This document shows, in pieces, positions 40,171-49,572 of a stretch of DNA of 64,000 bases; the first letter of the stretch is position 1, and every line of letters begins with the position of its first letter. Under the pieces are notes generated by a model. It was not told the origin of the DNA. It was given only the letters and a program-made list of their open reading frames with translations, and did not search any database. The DNA is taken from positions 372,001 through 436,000 of the forward strand of contig NZ_BSTT01000003.1 in NCBI RefSeq assembly GCF_030269685.1. The letters are read 5' to 3'. Origin of the DNA: Actinomycetospora sp. NBRC 106378. Its GTDB lineage: Bacteria; Actinomycetota; Actinomycetes; Mycobacteriales; Pseudonocardiaceae. A program made the position numbers and the translations under genes.

Positions 40171-43031
40171 TGGCCCGCTCTCCCGCCGAGGCCTACGCCG
40201 CAGCGCGCACCCGCTCGGCGCACCCCGAGCTCGGCACCTTCGTCACGTCCCTGAGCTTCGAGCTCGACGACTTCCAGCGGCGTGCCTGTCTCGCCCTGGA
40301 GGAGGGACACGGTGTGCTCGTCTGCGCGCCCACCGGCGCCGGCAAGACCGTCGTCGGTGAGTTCGCGGTCCATCTCGCGCTCGCGCGGGGTCAGAAGTGC
40401 TTCTACACGACGCCGATCAAGGCGTTGTCCAACCAGAAGTACGCCGACCTCGTCGCCCGGCACGGCGCGGACGCCGTCGGTCTGCTGACCGGCGACACCG
40501 CCGTCAACGGGTCCGCACCCGTCGTCGTGATGACGACCGAGGTGCTGCGCAACATGCTCTACGCCGACTCCCCGGCGCTCGACGGGCTCGCCTACGTGGT
40601 GATGGACGAGGTGCACTACCTCGCCGACCGCTTCCGCGGCGCCGTGTGGGAGGAGGTCATCCTCCACCTGCCCCGCTACGTGCAGCTCGCGTCACTGTCC
40701 GCGACGGTGTCCAACGCCGAGGAGTTCGGCGACTGGCTCGTCGAGGTCCGCGGCGACACCACCGTGGTCGTCGACGAGACCCGCCCGGTGCCGCTGTGGC
40801 AGCACATGGTGGTCGGCTCCCGCATGTTCGACCTGTTCGCCGAGGAGTCCCGGGGCGACGGCGACCACCGGGTGAAGGTCGACCCGACGCTCGCCAAGGC
40901 CGTCGCCGAGGTCGACCGCGACGGCGGCGGGCACCGGCGCGGCCGGTCCGGGCCGCCGCCGCGGGGCGGTCGCGATGCCCGCCGCCGGGACGACCGCGGC
41001 TCCGGGCCCGGCCGCACCGGGCGGTCCGGGGGGCCGGGGTACCGCCCGCCGTCACGGGTCGACGTCATCGAACGCCTCGACGCCGCCGGTCTCCTGCCCG
41101 CGATCACGTTCATCTTCAGCCGTGCGGGCTGCGACGCCGCCGTGACCCAGTGCGTGCGCTCCGGGCTGCGGCTGACCGGCCGCGACGAGGTGGAGCGGAT
41201 CCGTGCGGTGGTCGACCGCCGCTGCGCCGCCCTGCCGGACGCCGACCTCGACGTCCTCGGCTACTGGGAGTGGCGCGAGGGGCTCGAGCGCGGGGTGGCC
41301 GCGCACCACGCCGGGATGCTGCCGGCGTTCAAGGAGACGGTCGAGGAACTGTTCGTCCAGGGCCTGGTGCGGGCGGTGTTCGCCACCGAGACGCTCGCGC
41401 TCGGGATCAACATGCCCGCGCGCACCGTCGTGCTGGAGAAGCTCGTCAAGTACAACGGCGAGTCCCACGTCGAGCTGACCCCGGGCGAGTACACGCAGCT
41501 CACCGGACGCGCAGGTCGGCGAGGGATCGACGTCGAGGGCCACGCGGTGGTGCTGTGGGCGCCGGGGATGGACCCGGCGCAGGTCGCGGGCCTCGCGTCC
41601 ACGCGCACCTACCCGCTGCGCTCGTCGTTCCGGCCGGGCTACAACATGGCCGTCAACCTGGTCGACCGGCTCGGGATCACCGAGGCGCGGGAGCTGCTCG
41701 AGCAGTCGTTCGCGCAGTTCCAGGCCGACCGCTCGGTGGTCCACCTCGCCAAGCGCGTGGAGCGCAACCGGGAGGCCCTCGAGGGCTACGCGGAGGCGAT
41801 GGGCGGGAACGGGGCCGCGGACGGCGAGGGCGCCTCGGCCGAGGCCTTCGCCGAGTACATGGACCTCCGCCGGCGCCTCACCGAACGCGAGAAGCAGCTC
41901 GCGCGGCAGGGCCGCACGCAGCAGAAGGCGGAGGCCTCGGCGTCGCTGGAGGCGCTCGGTCGCGGCGACGTCATCTCGGTGCCGTCGGGCAAGCGGGCGG
42001 GCCTCGCCGTCGTGCTGGACCCCGGGGTGGACCGCTCCGGGCGGGGCATGGAGCCGCGCCCGCTGGTGCTCACCGAGGACCGCTGGGCCGGGCGGCTCTC
42101 CATCGCCGACTTCCCCGACCCGGTCACCCCGCTCGGGTCGATGAAGCTCCCGAAGCGGGTCGACCACAAGGAGCCGCGGGTCCGCCGGGACCTCGCCAAC
42201 GCGCTGCGTGACACCGGGATCGAGGCGCCGGGGCGTTCGCGACGGCGGGGCGGGTCGGCCTCCGAGGACCCCGAGCTCGCGTCGCTGCGCCGTGCGGTGC
42301 GCTCCCACCCGTGTCACGGCCGGGCCGACCGCGAGGACCGGGCGCGCTGGGCCGAGCGGCACGCCCGCCTGTCCCGCGAGACCGAGCAGCTCGAGCAGCG
42401 GGTGCGGTCGACCACCCACTCGCTGGCGCGGAACTTCGACCGGATCCGCGGATTGCTCACCGAGCGGGGCTACCTCGCCGGCGGGGCCGAGCGCGACGCG
42501 GGCGGCGAGCAGGAACTCACGCCCGCCGGTCACCGCCTGTCCCGGCTCTGGGGCGAGTCGGACCTGCTCGTGGCGGAGTGCCTGCGCCACGGGGTGTGGC
42601 TCGGGCTGAAGCCGGCCGAGCTCGCAGCGGTCGCGTCGTCGCTGGTCTACGACTCGCGTCGGGACGACGGCGGCATCCCCCGGGTGCCCGACGCCGTGGA
42701 GGCCGCCGTGGAGGCGACCGTCGGGCTCTGGTCCGACCTGGTCCACGACGAGCGCCGCCACCACCTCGACCGCACGCGCGAGCCCGACCTCGGCTTCGCC
42801 TGGCCGGTGCACCGCTGGGCCCGCGGGGACGCGCTGTCGGTGGTGCTGTCCTCGGCGCGGGCCCACGGGCTCGAGCTCTCGGCCGGCGACTTCGTGCGCT
42901 GGTGCCGACAGGTGCTCGACCTGCTCGACCAGATCCGTGCCGTCTGCGGCCCCGAGGACCCGGTGGGGCGGGCCGCCGCCGAGGCCGGGCGGGCCGTCCG
43001 ACGGGGGGTCGTGGCGGTGGGGGAGACCTGA
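40170..43031 (+). CDS. helY: Ski2-like DEAD/DEAH-box RNA helicase HelY
   Basis: 953-residue superfamily 2 helicase. Motifs in order: Q-like segment FQRRACLALEEG, Walker A APTGAGKT (about residues 53-60), TPIKALSNQK, MTTEVLRN, the DEVH box in VVMDEVHYLADRFRG, SAT in LSATVSN, then after a long Gly/Arg-rich insertion (about residues 250-295) FIFSRAGCD, ATETLALGINMPA and QLTGRAGRRGID. A C-terminal DSHCT-type helical domain with the charged segment near residue 690 completes the Ski2/Mtr4 architecture. It probably acts in RNA decay or ribosomal RNA processing. No ribosome binding site is visible; the start is inside a hairpin arm. Confidence 0.92.
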   Translation: MARSPAEAYAAARTRSAHPELGTFVTSLSFELDDFQRRACLALEEGHGVLVCAPTGAGKTVVGEFAVHLALARGQKCFYTTPIKALSNQKYADLVARHGADAVGLLTGDTAVNGSAPVVVMTTEVLRNMLYADSPALDGLAYVVMDEVHYLADRFRGAVWEEVILHLPRYVQLASLSATVSNAEEFGDWLVEVRGDTTVVVDETRPVPLWQHMVVGSRMFDLFAEESRGDGDHRVKVDPTLAKAVAEVDRDGGGHRRGRSGPPPRGGRDARRRDDRGSGPGRTGRSGGPGYRPPSRVDVIERLDAAGLLPAITFIFSRAGCDAAVTQCVRSGLRLTGRDEVERIRAVVDRRCAALPDADLDVLGYWEWREGLERGVAAHHAGMLPAFKETVEELFVQGLVRAVFATETLALGINMPARTVVLEKLVKYNGESHVELTPGEYTQLTGRAGRRGIDVEGHAVVLWAPGMDPAQVAGLASTRTYPLRSSFRPGYNMAVNLVDRLGITEARELLEQSFAQFQADRSVVHLAKRVERNREALEGYAEAMGGNGAADGEGASAEAFAEYMDLRRRLTEREKQLARQGRTQQKAEASASLEALGRGDVISVPSGKRAGLAVVLDPGVDRSGRGMEPRPLVLTEDRWAGRLSIADFPDPVTPLGSMKLPKRVDHKEPRVRRDLANALRDTGIEAPGRSRRRGGSASEDPELASLRRAVRSHPCHGRADREDRARWAERHARLSRETEQLEQRVRSTTHSLARNFDRIRGLLTERGYLAGGAERDAGGEQELTPAGHRLSRLWGESDLLVAECLRHGVWLGLKPAELAAVASSLVYDSRRDDGGIPRVPDAVEAAVEATVGLWSDLVHDERRHHLDRTREPDLGFAWPVHRWARGDALSVVLSSARAHGLELSAGDFVRWCRQVLDLLDQIRAVCGPEDPVGRAAAEAGRAVRRGVVAVGET

Positions 43032-43052
43032 TCGACGCGACGCCGTGAGAGT

Positions 43053-43745
43053 GTGAGCGGCGTGACGAACACGGCGGGGGAGTCGTCGGCGCCGGTGCCC
43101 GAGGACGCCCCCGAGGCCACCGAGGTCACCGGGGCCACCGGGGATGCGGGGGAGGCGCCGTCGGGCGAGGCCCTGTCGCGGACGACCGGGGTGCGCTGGG
43201 GTGACGCGCCGCCCTCGGCCGGACGGGACGAGGACGCCACCCCGCCCTCGGGATTCACCGCGCCCGCGCCGGGCGAGGCGGTCCCGGTCCGGGCCACCGG
43301 CGCGGCGCCCGACCCGACGCCCGGCGCGGCCTGGCCGCCCGCCTTCGCACCCGGTCCGTGGCAGCAGACCGCGCCGGGGTGGGCCCCACCGGCGGCGCCA
43401 CCCCCCGACCCCGCACGACGGCGGCGGGTGCGGCGGATCGTGCTCGGTGTCGTGCTGGGCGTCGTCGTGGTCGCCCTCGTGGTCGTGGCGTTGCTCGCGT
43501 TCGTGGTCGGCCCGCGGTTCGCCCGGTACGACGTGCTCGACCGGGCCGCCGTCGAGCGCGGCGTGACCGACGTGGTCACCCGCGACTGGAAGCGGCAGGT
43601 CACCGGGGTGAGCTGCCCCGACGACGAGCGGGTCCGCCCCGGGACGACGTTCTTCTGCTCCGGCACGGTCGACGGACGCCCGGCGCGGATCCCGGTGGAC
43701 GTGGTCGACGAGTCCGGGACCTACGAGGTGGGCCAGCCGCGCTGA
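43053..43745 (+). CDS. DUF4333 domain membrane protein (Rv2091c-like position)
   Basis: 230 residues. A long Pro/Ala/Gly-rich cytosolic N-terminus (about 1-125) is followed by a single transmembrane helix (about 130-155) and an extracytoplasmic DUF4333 domain with VSCPDDERVRPGTTFFCSGTVDG, whose two cysteines probably form a disulfide, ending VDVVDESGTYEVG. DUF4333 domains are common in exported actinobacterial proteins of unknown function. It follows helY directly, as Rv2091c does in M. tuberculosis, and ends at a strong hairpin. Confidence 0.8.
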   Translation: MSGVTNTAGESSAPVPEDAPEATEVTGATGDAGEAPSGEALSRTTGVRWGDAPPSAGRDEDATPPSGFTAPAPGEAVPVRATGAAPDPTPGAAWPPAFAPGPWQQTAPGWAPPAAPPPDPARRRRVRRIVLGVVLGVVVVALVVVALLAFVVGPRFARYDVLDRAAVERGVTDVVTRDWKRQVTGVSCPDDERVRPGTTFFCSGTVDGRPARIPVDVVDESGTYEVGQPR

Positions 43746-43760
43746 GCCCTCCTCCTCGCG

Positions 43761-43817
43761 GTGGCAGGAAAGCGTCGTTGCTGTCGCCGGGCGACAGCAA
43801 CGACGCTTTCCTGCCAC
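43761..43817 (+). terminator. Perfect 27-bp hairpin after DUF4333 gene
   Basis: Arms 43761-43787 and 43791-43817 pair perfectly with a 3-nt loop. The outer 20 nt are the same as in the hairpin at 13784-13840; the inner part differs. Confidence 0.8.
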
Positions 43818-43828
43818 CGGGGGAGGGC

Positions 43829-43834
43829 TAGGGT
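43829..43834 (+). promoter_or_regulatory. TAGGGT -10-like box for YjbR gene
   Basis: TAGGGT ends 8 nt before ATG 43843. Confidence 0.5.
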
Positions 43835-43842
43835 CGGCCCGC

Positions 43843-44232
43843 ATGGCGACCTGGGACGACGTGCGGCGCCTCGCCCTGGCCCTGCCCGAGGTCGAGGAGC
43901 TCGGGACGTACGGCGGGTCCGTGTCCTGGAAGGTGAAGAAGAAGCTCGTCGTCTGGGAGCGACCGCTGCGCACGCGCGACCTGGCCGACCTCGGGTGGAC
44001 CGAGCAGCCCGGGCCGGTGCTCGGCGCCCGCGTGCCCGACCTCGGGGCGAAGGAGGCACTCGTCGCGGAGGGCGACCCCTGGTTCACGACCCCGCACTTC
44101 GACGGGCACGCCAGTGTCCTCGTCCACCTCGACCGCATCGCCCTCGACGAGCTCGGCGAACTGGTCACCGAGGCCTGGTACGCCGCCGCGCCGCCCATGG
44201 TGCTGCGCCGGCACCCCCGCGACCCGGCCTGA
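43843..44232 (+). CDS. MmcQ/YjbR family protein
   Basis: 129-residue cytosolic protein of the MmcQ/YjbR (CyaY-like fold) family. Characteristic parts are RLALALPEVEE at the N-terminus, SWKVKKKLVVWERP in the central sheet, and WFTTPHFDGHASVLVHLDRI followed by EAWYAAAPPMVL at the end. Family members are annotated as DNA-binding on structural grounds only, and no function is established. It stands alone between a terminator and an opposing exonuclease gene. Confidence 0.85.
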   Translation: MATWDDVRRLALALPEVEELGTYGGSVSWKVKKKLVVWERPLRTRDLADLGWTEQPGPVLGARVPDLGAKEALVAEGDPWFTTPHFDGHASVLVHLDRIALDELGELVTEAWYAAAPPMVLRRHPRDPA

Positions 44233-44233
44233 C

Positions 44234-44400
44234 CGCGAGACGTACATCAGGCAGCACCCGACGCCGCTGGACCTGCACCATGTGCACCTCGCGGTGGGAC
44301 CGGTCCCGACCGGACCGTCGCCCGCCCCGCGAGACGCACCTCAGGCAGGTTCCTGGGCTGCCGGGCCTGCCCCACGTCACCCTCGCGACCGACTCGACGG
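44234..44400. repeat. Two imperfect copies of a CGCGAGACG-CTCAGGCAG hairpin unit
   Basis: GCGAGACGTACATCAGGCAG starts at 44235 and GCGAGACGCACCTCAGGCAG at 44329; each is followed by an imperfect complementary arm ending in CTCGCG. They share the GCGAGACG seed with the hairpin at 5350-5408. They fill the gap between the convergent YjbR and exonuclease genes. Confidence 0.55.
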
Positions 44401-44424
44401 AGGCGACGGAGGTGGCCGGCCGCG

Positions 44425-45420
44425 TCAGGCGTCCCGGCCCGCGAGGGCCGCGGTCAGCCGGTCGACCGAGCCGGTGAGGCTCCACCGCTCGGCCAGGGCG
44501 GCGAGCGCGTCGGGGTCGGCCGGCTCGTGGGGGAGCGACCGCGTCGTCCCGGTCCAGTCGATCGGCGCGTCCTTCGCGACGAGCACCACCTCGGGGGCCA
44601 CGGTCAGGTACGGCGCCGCCTTGACCAGCTTCTGGCGCACGGCGGAGGAGAGCCGGGCGTCGCCGCCGTCGACCACGGCCGTGATGAGCTCGGCCCACGA
44701 GTCGAACTTCGACACCACCTGCGACGCGGTCTTCTCGCCCACGCCCGGGACGCCCGGGAGGCCGTCGGAGGGGTCCCCGCGCAGCATCGCCATCTCCGCG
44801 TAGCCGTCGCCCGCCCGGCCGACCGGCACGCCGTACTTCGCCGCGACCTCCTCCGGGCCGTAGACCTCGTACTTCGACACCCCGCGGGCGATGTAGACGA
44901 CCCGCACCGGCGTCGGTTCGTCGCGCACGAGCTGGAGGAGGTCGCGGTCGCCGGAGACGACCTCGACGGCCGAGGTCGCCTCGCCGGACGCGAGCGTGCC
45001 GATGACGTCGTCGGCCTCGAAGCCTTCCGCCCCGGCCGTCGGGATGCCCGCGGCGGCCAGGACGTCGAGGATCACCGGGACCTGGACGCCCAGCTCCGGC
45101 GGCGCGGCCTCGGCGTCGGGGCCGCCGCCGACGGTGGGGTCGGACGGGTCGACGCCCGACGAGGTGTCCACCCGGTGGGCCTTGTACGACGGCAGGGCGC
45201 GGACCCGGAAGGCCGGGCGCCAGTCCCGGTCGAGGCAGGCCACGACGGCAGAGGGCTGCCGGGCGCGGACGAGGCGGGCGACCATGTCGCAGAAGCCGCG
45301 GACCGCGTTGACGGGCGTGCCGTCGTCGGCGGTGAGCGACGACGGCACCCCGTAGAAGGCGCGGAACCACAGGCTCGCCGAGTCCAGCAGCATCACGGGA
45401 CCGTCGGCTCCCTCACTCAT
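44425..45420 (-). CDS. 5'-3' exonuclease (FEN/PolA N-domain-like, Rv2090 type)
   Basis: 331-residue stand-alone flap/5'-nuclease. It starts MLLDSASLWFRAF with the first metal Asp; FRVRALPSYKAHR is the helical arch region; acidic clusters EADDVIGTL and VSGDRDLLQL bind two metals; the helix-hairpin-helix GLPGVPGVGEKTASQ binds duplex DNA. It corresponds to the nuclease domain of DNA polymerase I without the polymerase and probably removes RNA primers or flaps. ATG 45420 overlaps the stop of the DUF2339 gene by 8 nt; a TTG 9 nt upstream is an unlikely alternative. Confidence 0.9.
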   Translation of the reverse strand: MSEGADGPVMLLDSASLWFRAFYGVPSSLTADDGTPVNAVRGFCDMVARLVRARQPSAVVACLDRDWRPAFRVRALPSYKAHRVDTSSGVDPSDPTVGGGPDAEAAPPELGVQVPVILDVLAAAGIPTAGAEGFEADDVIGTLASGEATSAVEVVSGDRDLLQLVRDEPTPVRVVYIARGVSKYEVYGPEEVAAKYGVPVGRAGDGYAEMAMLRGDPSDGLPGVPGVGEKTASQVVSKFDSWAELITAVVDGGDARLSSAVRQKLVKAAPYLTVAPEVVLVAKDAPIDWTGTTRSLPHEPADPDALAALAERWSLTGSVDRLTAALAGRDA

Positions 45421-47347
45421 GGTGCGCAAGGGTGCCAGGGTCGGCCTCCGCCGACGTCACCAGCCGGGCGTACCGGGTCCCGGCGACCAGGAGCACGAGT
45501 CCGGCGCCGAGGAACACCACGACCCGCGCGAGGCCGTCCAGCGCCACCAGGTCGAACAGGATCAGCTTGGTCACCGCTGCGACGACGAGGACGCCGCCCA
45601 GCACGCGGGGGAGGACCGCCCCGACCCCGCGCACGAGCAGGACGAGCGCGAGCGCCGTCCAGGAGATCGTCACCAGCACGTGCCCGGCGAGGAACCCCGC
45701 CCGGCTCGGGGCCACCGCGAGGGCGAGCGTGACGACCACGCCGGCGGCACCGTAGAGCCCCACGACCCCGAGCAGGCCCACGACGACGGCCGTCCGGTCC
45801 CGGCCACCGAGCAGGTCCGCGCGGGCGACCGCCGCCAGCAGCGCACCCGACGCCGCGGCGAGGAGCACCCCGACGGCCGCCATCGCCAGCAGCGTCCCGG
45901 TCGCCCGGATCTCCCCGCCGACGACGACGTCGAGCGGCAGGTCGCGGGCCAGCGCGAGCCCGCCCCCGACGACGCCGAACGCGGCGGCGACGGCGAGCAC
46001 GACGGTCCGGCCGGTGCGCGCGGCGAGGACGGCCAGGACGGCGGCGACGGCGAGCAGGCCCCCGCCCTGGGCGGTCCCGGTCAGCGCCAGCGGCACCGCC
46101 TGCAGTCCGACGACGCCTGCCGCGACCACCGCGGTGGCCGACAGCGCCGGCGTCGCGGGGACCCGGCCCGCGCCGCGTTCGGCGGCGACCCCGGCCGTCA
46201 GCAGCAGGAGCACGACGACGACGTCGAGGACCGCACCCCAGGGCCGGGTGAGGGCCGACGCGGCGCCCAGCAGCGGGAGGACGGGGACGGAGACGGCGAG
46301 CCCGGCCACCGCCGTGCTCGTCCGGTCGGCCCCCGGGGCCGCCACGAGGACGAGCGCGGCGACGATCCCGACGACGACCAGCGCGGTGACCGCAGCGGCC
46401 ACCCCGACCGGCGAGGAGCCCGCGAGGCCGACCGCCCCGACGCTGATCAGCGCGGTGAGGGCCGCGAAACCGGCCGCGACGGAGACGAGCACGGGCCACC
46501 CACGGCGCGCCGCGACCGGCAGGGTCACGACGATGACGACGACGAGCAGCACGACGAGCAGCGGACCGGCCGCGTCGACCACCAGCGGCACCAGCAGGTC
46601 GACGCCGACGACGACGCCGAGCGCCAGGCCGCGGCGCTGCCACCGGTCGGCCAGGAGCAGGCCACCACCCGCGACGAGCAGGGCGAGCACCACCGCCGCG
46701 ACGACCGGCAGGACGTCGTACAGCGAGGTCGCCGCGGCCACGGTCAGGTACAGGGCCGTGATGCCGGTGGCCGCGAGCGAGACGGGACCCGGGTCGGCCG
46801 CCCCGTCCGCGCCGCGCCGGCGCTGCAGGACCACGCCGGCGCCGAGGAGGGCGAGACCCACCAGCCCGCCCAGCCCGAGCCGGGCCCCCGGGCCGAACCA
46901 GCCGCGCGAGGCGGCCAGCGCGAGGAGCAGCACGACGCCGAGCAGGGTCACGCCCGCCCCCGTCGCGGCGAGCAGCCGGGCTCCCGAGAGCCGGGGGAGG
47001 CGGGGGAGACCGGGAGCGCGGGAGTCGCTCCGCCCGGCGGGCGGCGGGGCCCACACCGGGGCGGGAGCCGGGGGCACGGCGGGCCGCGACGGCATCCACG
47101 GCCCCACCCCACCCGGGAACCCGGCCGGCGGTCCGGACGGCCCGAGTGACGGCGGGGCCGCGGTCGACGGCGGGGACGGCACCGGACCGGAGCCGGGCGT
47201 GGCAGCCGCGGGAGCACCCGTCGTCGGGAACGGGGACCCGCGCAGCACCCCGAGGTCGGAGCGGACGCGGGCGAGGCGGGCGCCGAGGTCGGCGAGCTCG
47301 CCGTCGAGCCGCTCGAGCAGGGCGGTGGGATCACCGGGGTTCGTCAT
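45413..47347 (-). CDS. DUF2339 multi-pass membrane protein
   Basis: 644 residues: a short N-terminal coiled coil (LLERLDGELADLGARLARVRSDL), a Pro/Gly-rich stretch to residue ~125, and then nearly continuous transmembrane helices, about 17-20, to the C-terminus. Loops are short and lack catalytic motifs. The arrangement coiled coil plus many helices fits the DUF2339 family, of unknown function. Its stop overlaps the exonuclease start, so the genes are coupled. A weak GAGGGT box lies 6 nt upstream of the ATG. Confidence 0.8.
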   Translation of the reverse strand: MTNPGDPTALLERLDGELADLGARLARVRSDLGVLRGSPFPTTGAPAAATPGSGPVPSPPSTAAPPSLGPSGPPAGFPGGVGPWMPSRPAVPPAPAPVWAPPPAGRSDSRAPGLPRLPRLSGARLLAATGAGVTLLGVVLLLALAASRGWFGPGARLGLGGLVGLALLGAGVVLQRRRGADGAADPGPVSLAATGITALYLTVAAATSLYDVLPVVAAVVLALLVAGGGLLLADRWQRRGLALGVVVGVDLLVPLVVDAAGPLLVVLLVVVIVVTLPVAARRGWPVLVSVAAGFAALTALISVGAVGLAGSSPVGVAAAVTALVVVGIVAALVLVAAPGADRTSTAVAGLAVSVPVLPLLGAASALTRPWGAVLDVVVVLLLLTAGVAAERGAGRVPATPALSATAVVAAGVVGLQAVPLALTGTAQGGGLLAVAAVLAVLAARTGRTVVLAVAAAFGVVGGGLALARDLPLDVVVGGEIRATGTLLAMAAVGVLLAAASGALLAAVARADLLGGRDRTAVVVGLLGVVGLYGAAGVVVTLALAVAPSRAGFLAGHVLVTISWTALALVLLVRGVGAVLPRVLGGVLVVAAVTKLILFDLVALDGLARVVVFLGAGLVLLVAGTRYARLVTSAEADPGTLAHHE

Positions 47348-47469
47348 GCGGTCACCCTCACCCGGCCGGGCGGGCCCGGACAGGGGGCGACTACCTAGTC
47401 GCGTCTGGGAAACTCTCCGGGAGCAGGGGCGACCGGACGGAGGTCGTCCCGCCGGACGAGGAGCGCACC

Positions 47470-48153
47470 GTGACCGCTGAGGCCCCGCCGGACGAGGGCC
47501 CGGGGCTCGGCGCGCAGAGCCTCGTCCAGCTCGTGGTCACCCGCATCCGCGCGGACATCCTGCGGGGCGCCCTGGCCCCCGGGGAGCGCCTGGTCGAGGA
47601 GCAGCTGACCCGGCGGTTCGGGACCAGCCGGGCGCCGCTGCGCGAGGCGCTGCGCCTGCTCGGCGAGCAGGGCCTGGTCGAGCACCTGCCGCGGCGGGGC
47701 GTCCGGGTCGTGGACCTCTCGCCCCGTGACATCGAGGAGCTGTTCGGGCTGCGGGACGCGCTGGAGCGGTTCGCGGTCGGCACGGCGCTCGCCGACGGTC
47801 CGCCGCCGGCGGACCGGCTGGCCGCGCTCGAGCGGACCATCGGGCGCATCGAGACGGCGGCGGGTGCCGACCGGGCGGACGCGCACCGCGAGTTCCACCT
47901 CGCGCTGGTCGCGCTGGCAGGGCACCGCCACCTGCTGCGGGTCTACGAGCCGGTCCTGCTCCAGCTGCAGCTCTACATGGCGACGAACATGCGTCGGGAG
48001 GCCGAGGTCCGCAGCGCCGCCGAGGGCGTCCGGCGCCACCGGGCGCTGTACGACGCCGTCGCGGGCGGGGACGCCGTCGCCGCGCTGGAGGCGCTGACCA
48101 CCCACGGAGCTCGGACCTACCTGGTGTCCGAGCTCGACGAGTCCAGCCACTGA
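47470..48153 (+). CDS. GntR/FadR-family transcriptional regulator
   Basis: 227-residue regulator with an N-terminal winged helix ([31 protein letters not shown], then [13 protein letters not shown]) and a C-terminal all-helical FCD ligand domain with Asp/His residues ([14 protein letters not shown], then [10 protein letters not shown]) that usually bind a metal and a carboxylate effector. GAGGAG precedes GTG 47470. It stands 81 nt upstream of the amidase-led operon on the same strand and is its likely repressor; a perfect palindrome sits at the amidase start. The effector is probably a pathway intermediate such as allophanate, but this is inference. Confidence 0.88.
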   Translation: MTAEAPPDEGPGLGAQSLVQLVVTRIRADILRGALAPGERLVEEQLTRRFGTSRAPLREALRLLGEQGLVEHLPRRGVRVVDLSPRDIEELFGLRDALERFAVGTALADGPPPADRLAALERTIGRIETAAGADRADAHREFHLALVALAGHRHLLRVYEPVLLQLQLYMATNMRREAEVRSAAEGVRRHRALYDAVAGGDAVAALEALTTHGARTYLVSELDESSH

Positions 48154-48215
48154 CGGCCGCCGCCGACCGGCGGCGTCACACAGGCGTAACCGTGCGGGCA
48201 GACCGCCGACATCAA

Positions 48216-48234
48216 ACGGTCGACAATCGACCGT
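48216..48234 (+). promoter_or_regulatory. 19-bp palindromic operator at amidase start
   Basis: ACGGTCGA-CAA-TCGACCGT is a perfect 8-3-8 inverted repeat ending at the base before ATG 48235. GACAAT inside it (48222-48227) ends 7 nt before the ATG and could be the -10 element, so a bound regulator would block a leaderless promoter. The GntR protein encoded just upstream is the natural candidate ligand. Confidence 0.6.
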
Positions 48235-49572
48235 ATGCCGAGCACCGCCCTCACCCCCGGGACGCGCCCCGCGGACACCGTGGAGGCCGTCCTGGCACGG
48301 ATCGCCGACCGGGGCGACGACGGGGTGTGGATCACGGTCGCCGACCGGCACGCTCTGCTCGCCCGGGCCACCGAGCTGGAGGCCGTGGCACCGGGGGAGC
48401 GGGGCCCGCTGCACGGCGTACCCGTGGCGGTGAAGGACAACATCGACGTCGCGGGCCTGCCGACCACCGCCGCCTGCCCGGCCTTCGCCCGCCGTGCCGA
48501 CACCGACGCGGGCGCGGTCCGGCGGCTCCGCGAGGCCGGCGCGATCATCGTCGGGAAGACCAACCTCGACCAGTTCGCCACCGGGCTCAACGGCGGCCGC
48601 TCGCCCTACGGCGCCCCCGAGAGCGTGTTCGGCGGGGACCTGATCTCCGGGGGGTCGAGCTCGGGCAGCGCCGTGGCGGTCGCCGCCGGCGTCGTCCCGC
48701 TCGCGCTCGGCACCGACACCGCGGGCTCGGGCCGGGTCCCGGCCGCCCTCAACGGGATCCTCGGACTCAAGCCGACGCGCGGCATCGTCGGGACCTCCGG
48801 GGTGGTGCCCGCCTGCCGGTCGCTCGACTGCGTCAGCGTCTTCGCCCGCGAGCTCGACGATGCCGCCCGGGCCCTCGACGTCCTCGTCGGGCCCGACCCG
48901 GCGGACCCCTGGTCGCGCCGTCACCGCCCGGCAGCGCCCGTGGCCCGGCCGGTGCTGGCCGTGCCCGGCGACCTCGACGTCGCCGACGCGTTCGCCGGCG
49001 ACCACGCGACGGCCGCGGCGTTCGCGACGGCGGTGCTCCGCGCGGGAGCGACGGCCGGGGCGGTCGTCGAGACCCCGACCGGACCGCTGCGCGAGGCGGG
49101 CGACCTGCTCTACGGCGGGCCGTGGGCGGCCGAGCGGCTCGCCGCCCTGGCGGAGTTCGCCGACGCGCACCCCGACGAGGTACTCCCCGTGATCCGCACC
49201 GTCATCGCCCGGGGCGCGGAGTTCAGCGCCGTCGACACGTTCCGCGCCCGCCACCGGCTGCAGGAGCTGCGGGCGTGGACGGCCCGGCTCTTCGAGCGCG
49301 CCGACCTGCTCCTGCTCCCGACCGTGCCCACGACCTTCACCCGCGCCGACCTCGCGGCCGAGCCCGTGGCCCGCAACCTCGTGCTCGGCCGGTGGACCCA
49401 GGCCACCAACCTGCTCGACCTCGCGGCACTCGCCCTGCCGGCCGGGACGACCCCCGACGGTCGCCCCGTCGGGGTGACGCTCCTCGGCCCCGCCCACGCG
49501 GACCGCGCCCTGCTCGCCGCCGCCCGCACGCTGCTGCCCGCCCTGAACCCGCCGATCCAGGAGGCCCCGTGA
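48235..49572 (+). CDS. Allophanate hydrolase-type amidase (AtzF-like, amidase domain only)
   Basis: 445-residue amidase-signature enzyme. The Ser-cisSer-Lys triad is visible: Lys67 in VAVKDNI, Ser141 in [14 protein letters not shown], Ser165 in [14 protein letters not shown]. The sequence around these, including [12 protein letters not shown], matches allophanate hydrolases, which convert allophanate to ammonia and CO2. Known AtzF proteins are about 600 residues with a separate C-terminal domain; that domain is missing here, so decarboxylation may be spontaneous or done by another protein. First gene of an operon; its stop overlaps the next start. Confidence 0.85.
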   Translation: MPSTALTPGTRPADTVEAVLARIADRGDDGVWITVADRHALLARATELEAVAPGERGPLHGVPVAVKDNIDVAGLPTTAACPAFARRADTDAGAVRRLREAGAIIVGKTNLDQFATGLNGGRSPYGAPESVFGGDLISGGSSSGSAVAVAAGVVPLALGTDTAGSGRVPAALNGILGLKPTRGIVGTSGVVPACRSLDCVSVFARELDDAARALDVLVGPDPADPWSRRHRPAAPVARPVLAVPGDLDVADAFAGDHATAAAFATAVLRAGATAGAVVETPTGPLREAGDLLYGGPWAAERLAALAEFADAHPDEVLPVIRTVIARGAEFSAVDTFRARHRLQELRAWTARLFERADLLLLPTVPTTFTRADLAAEPVARNLVLGRWTQATNLLDLAALALPAGTTPDGRPVGVTLLGPAHADRALLAAARTLLPALNPPIQEAP

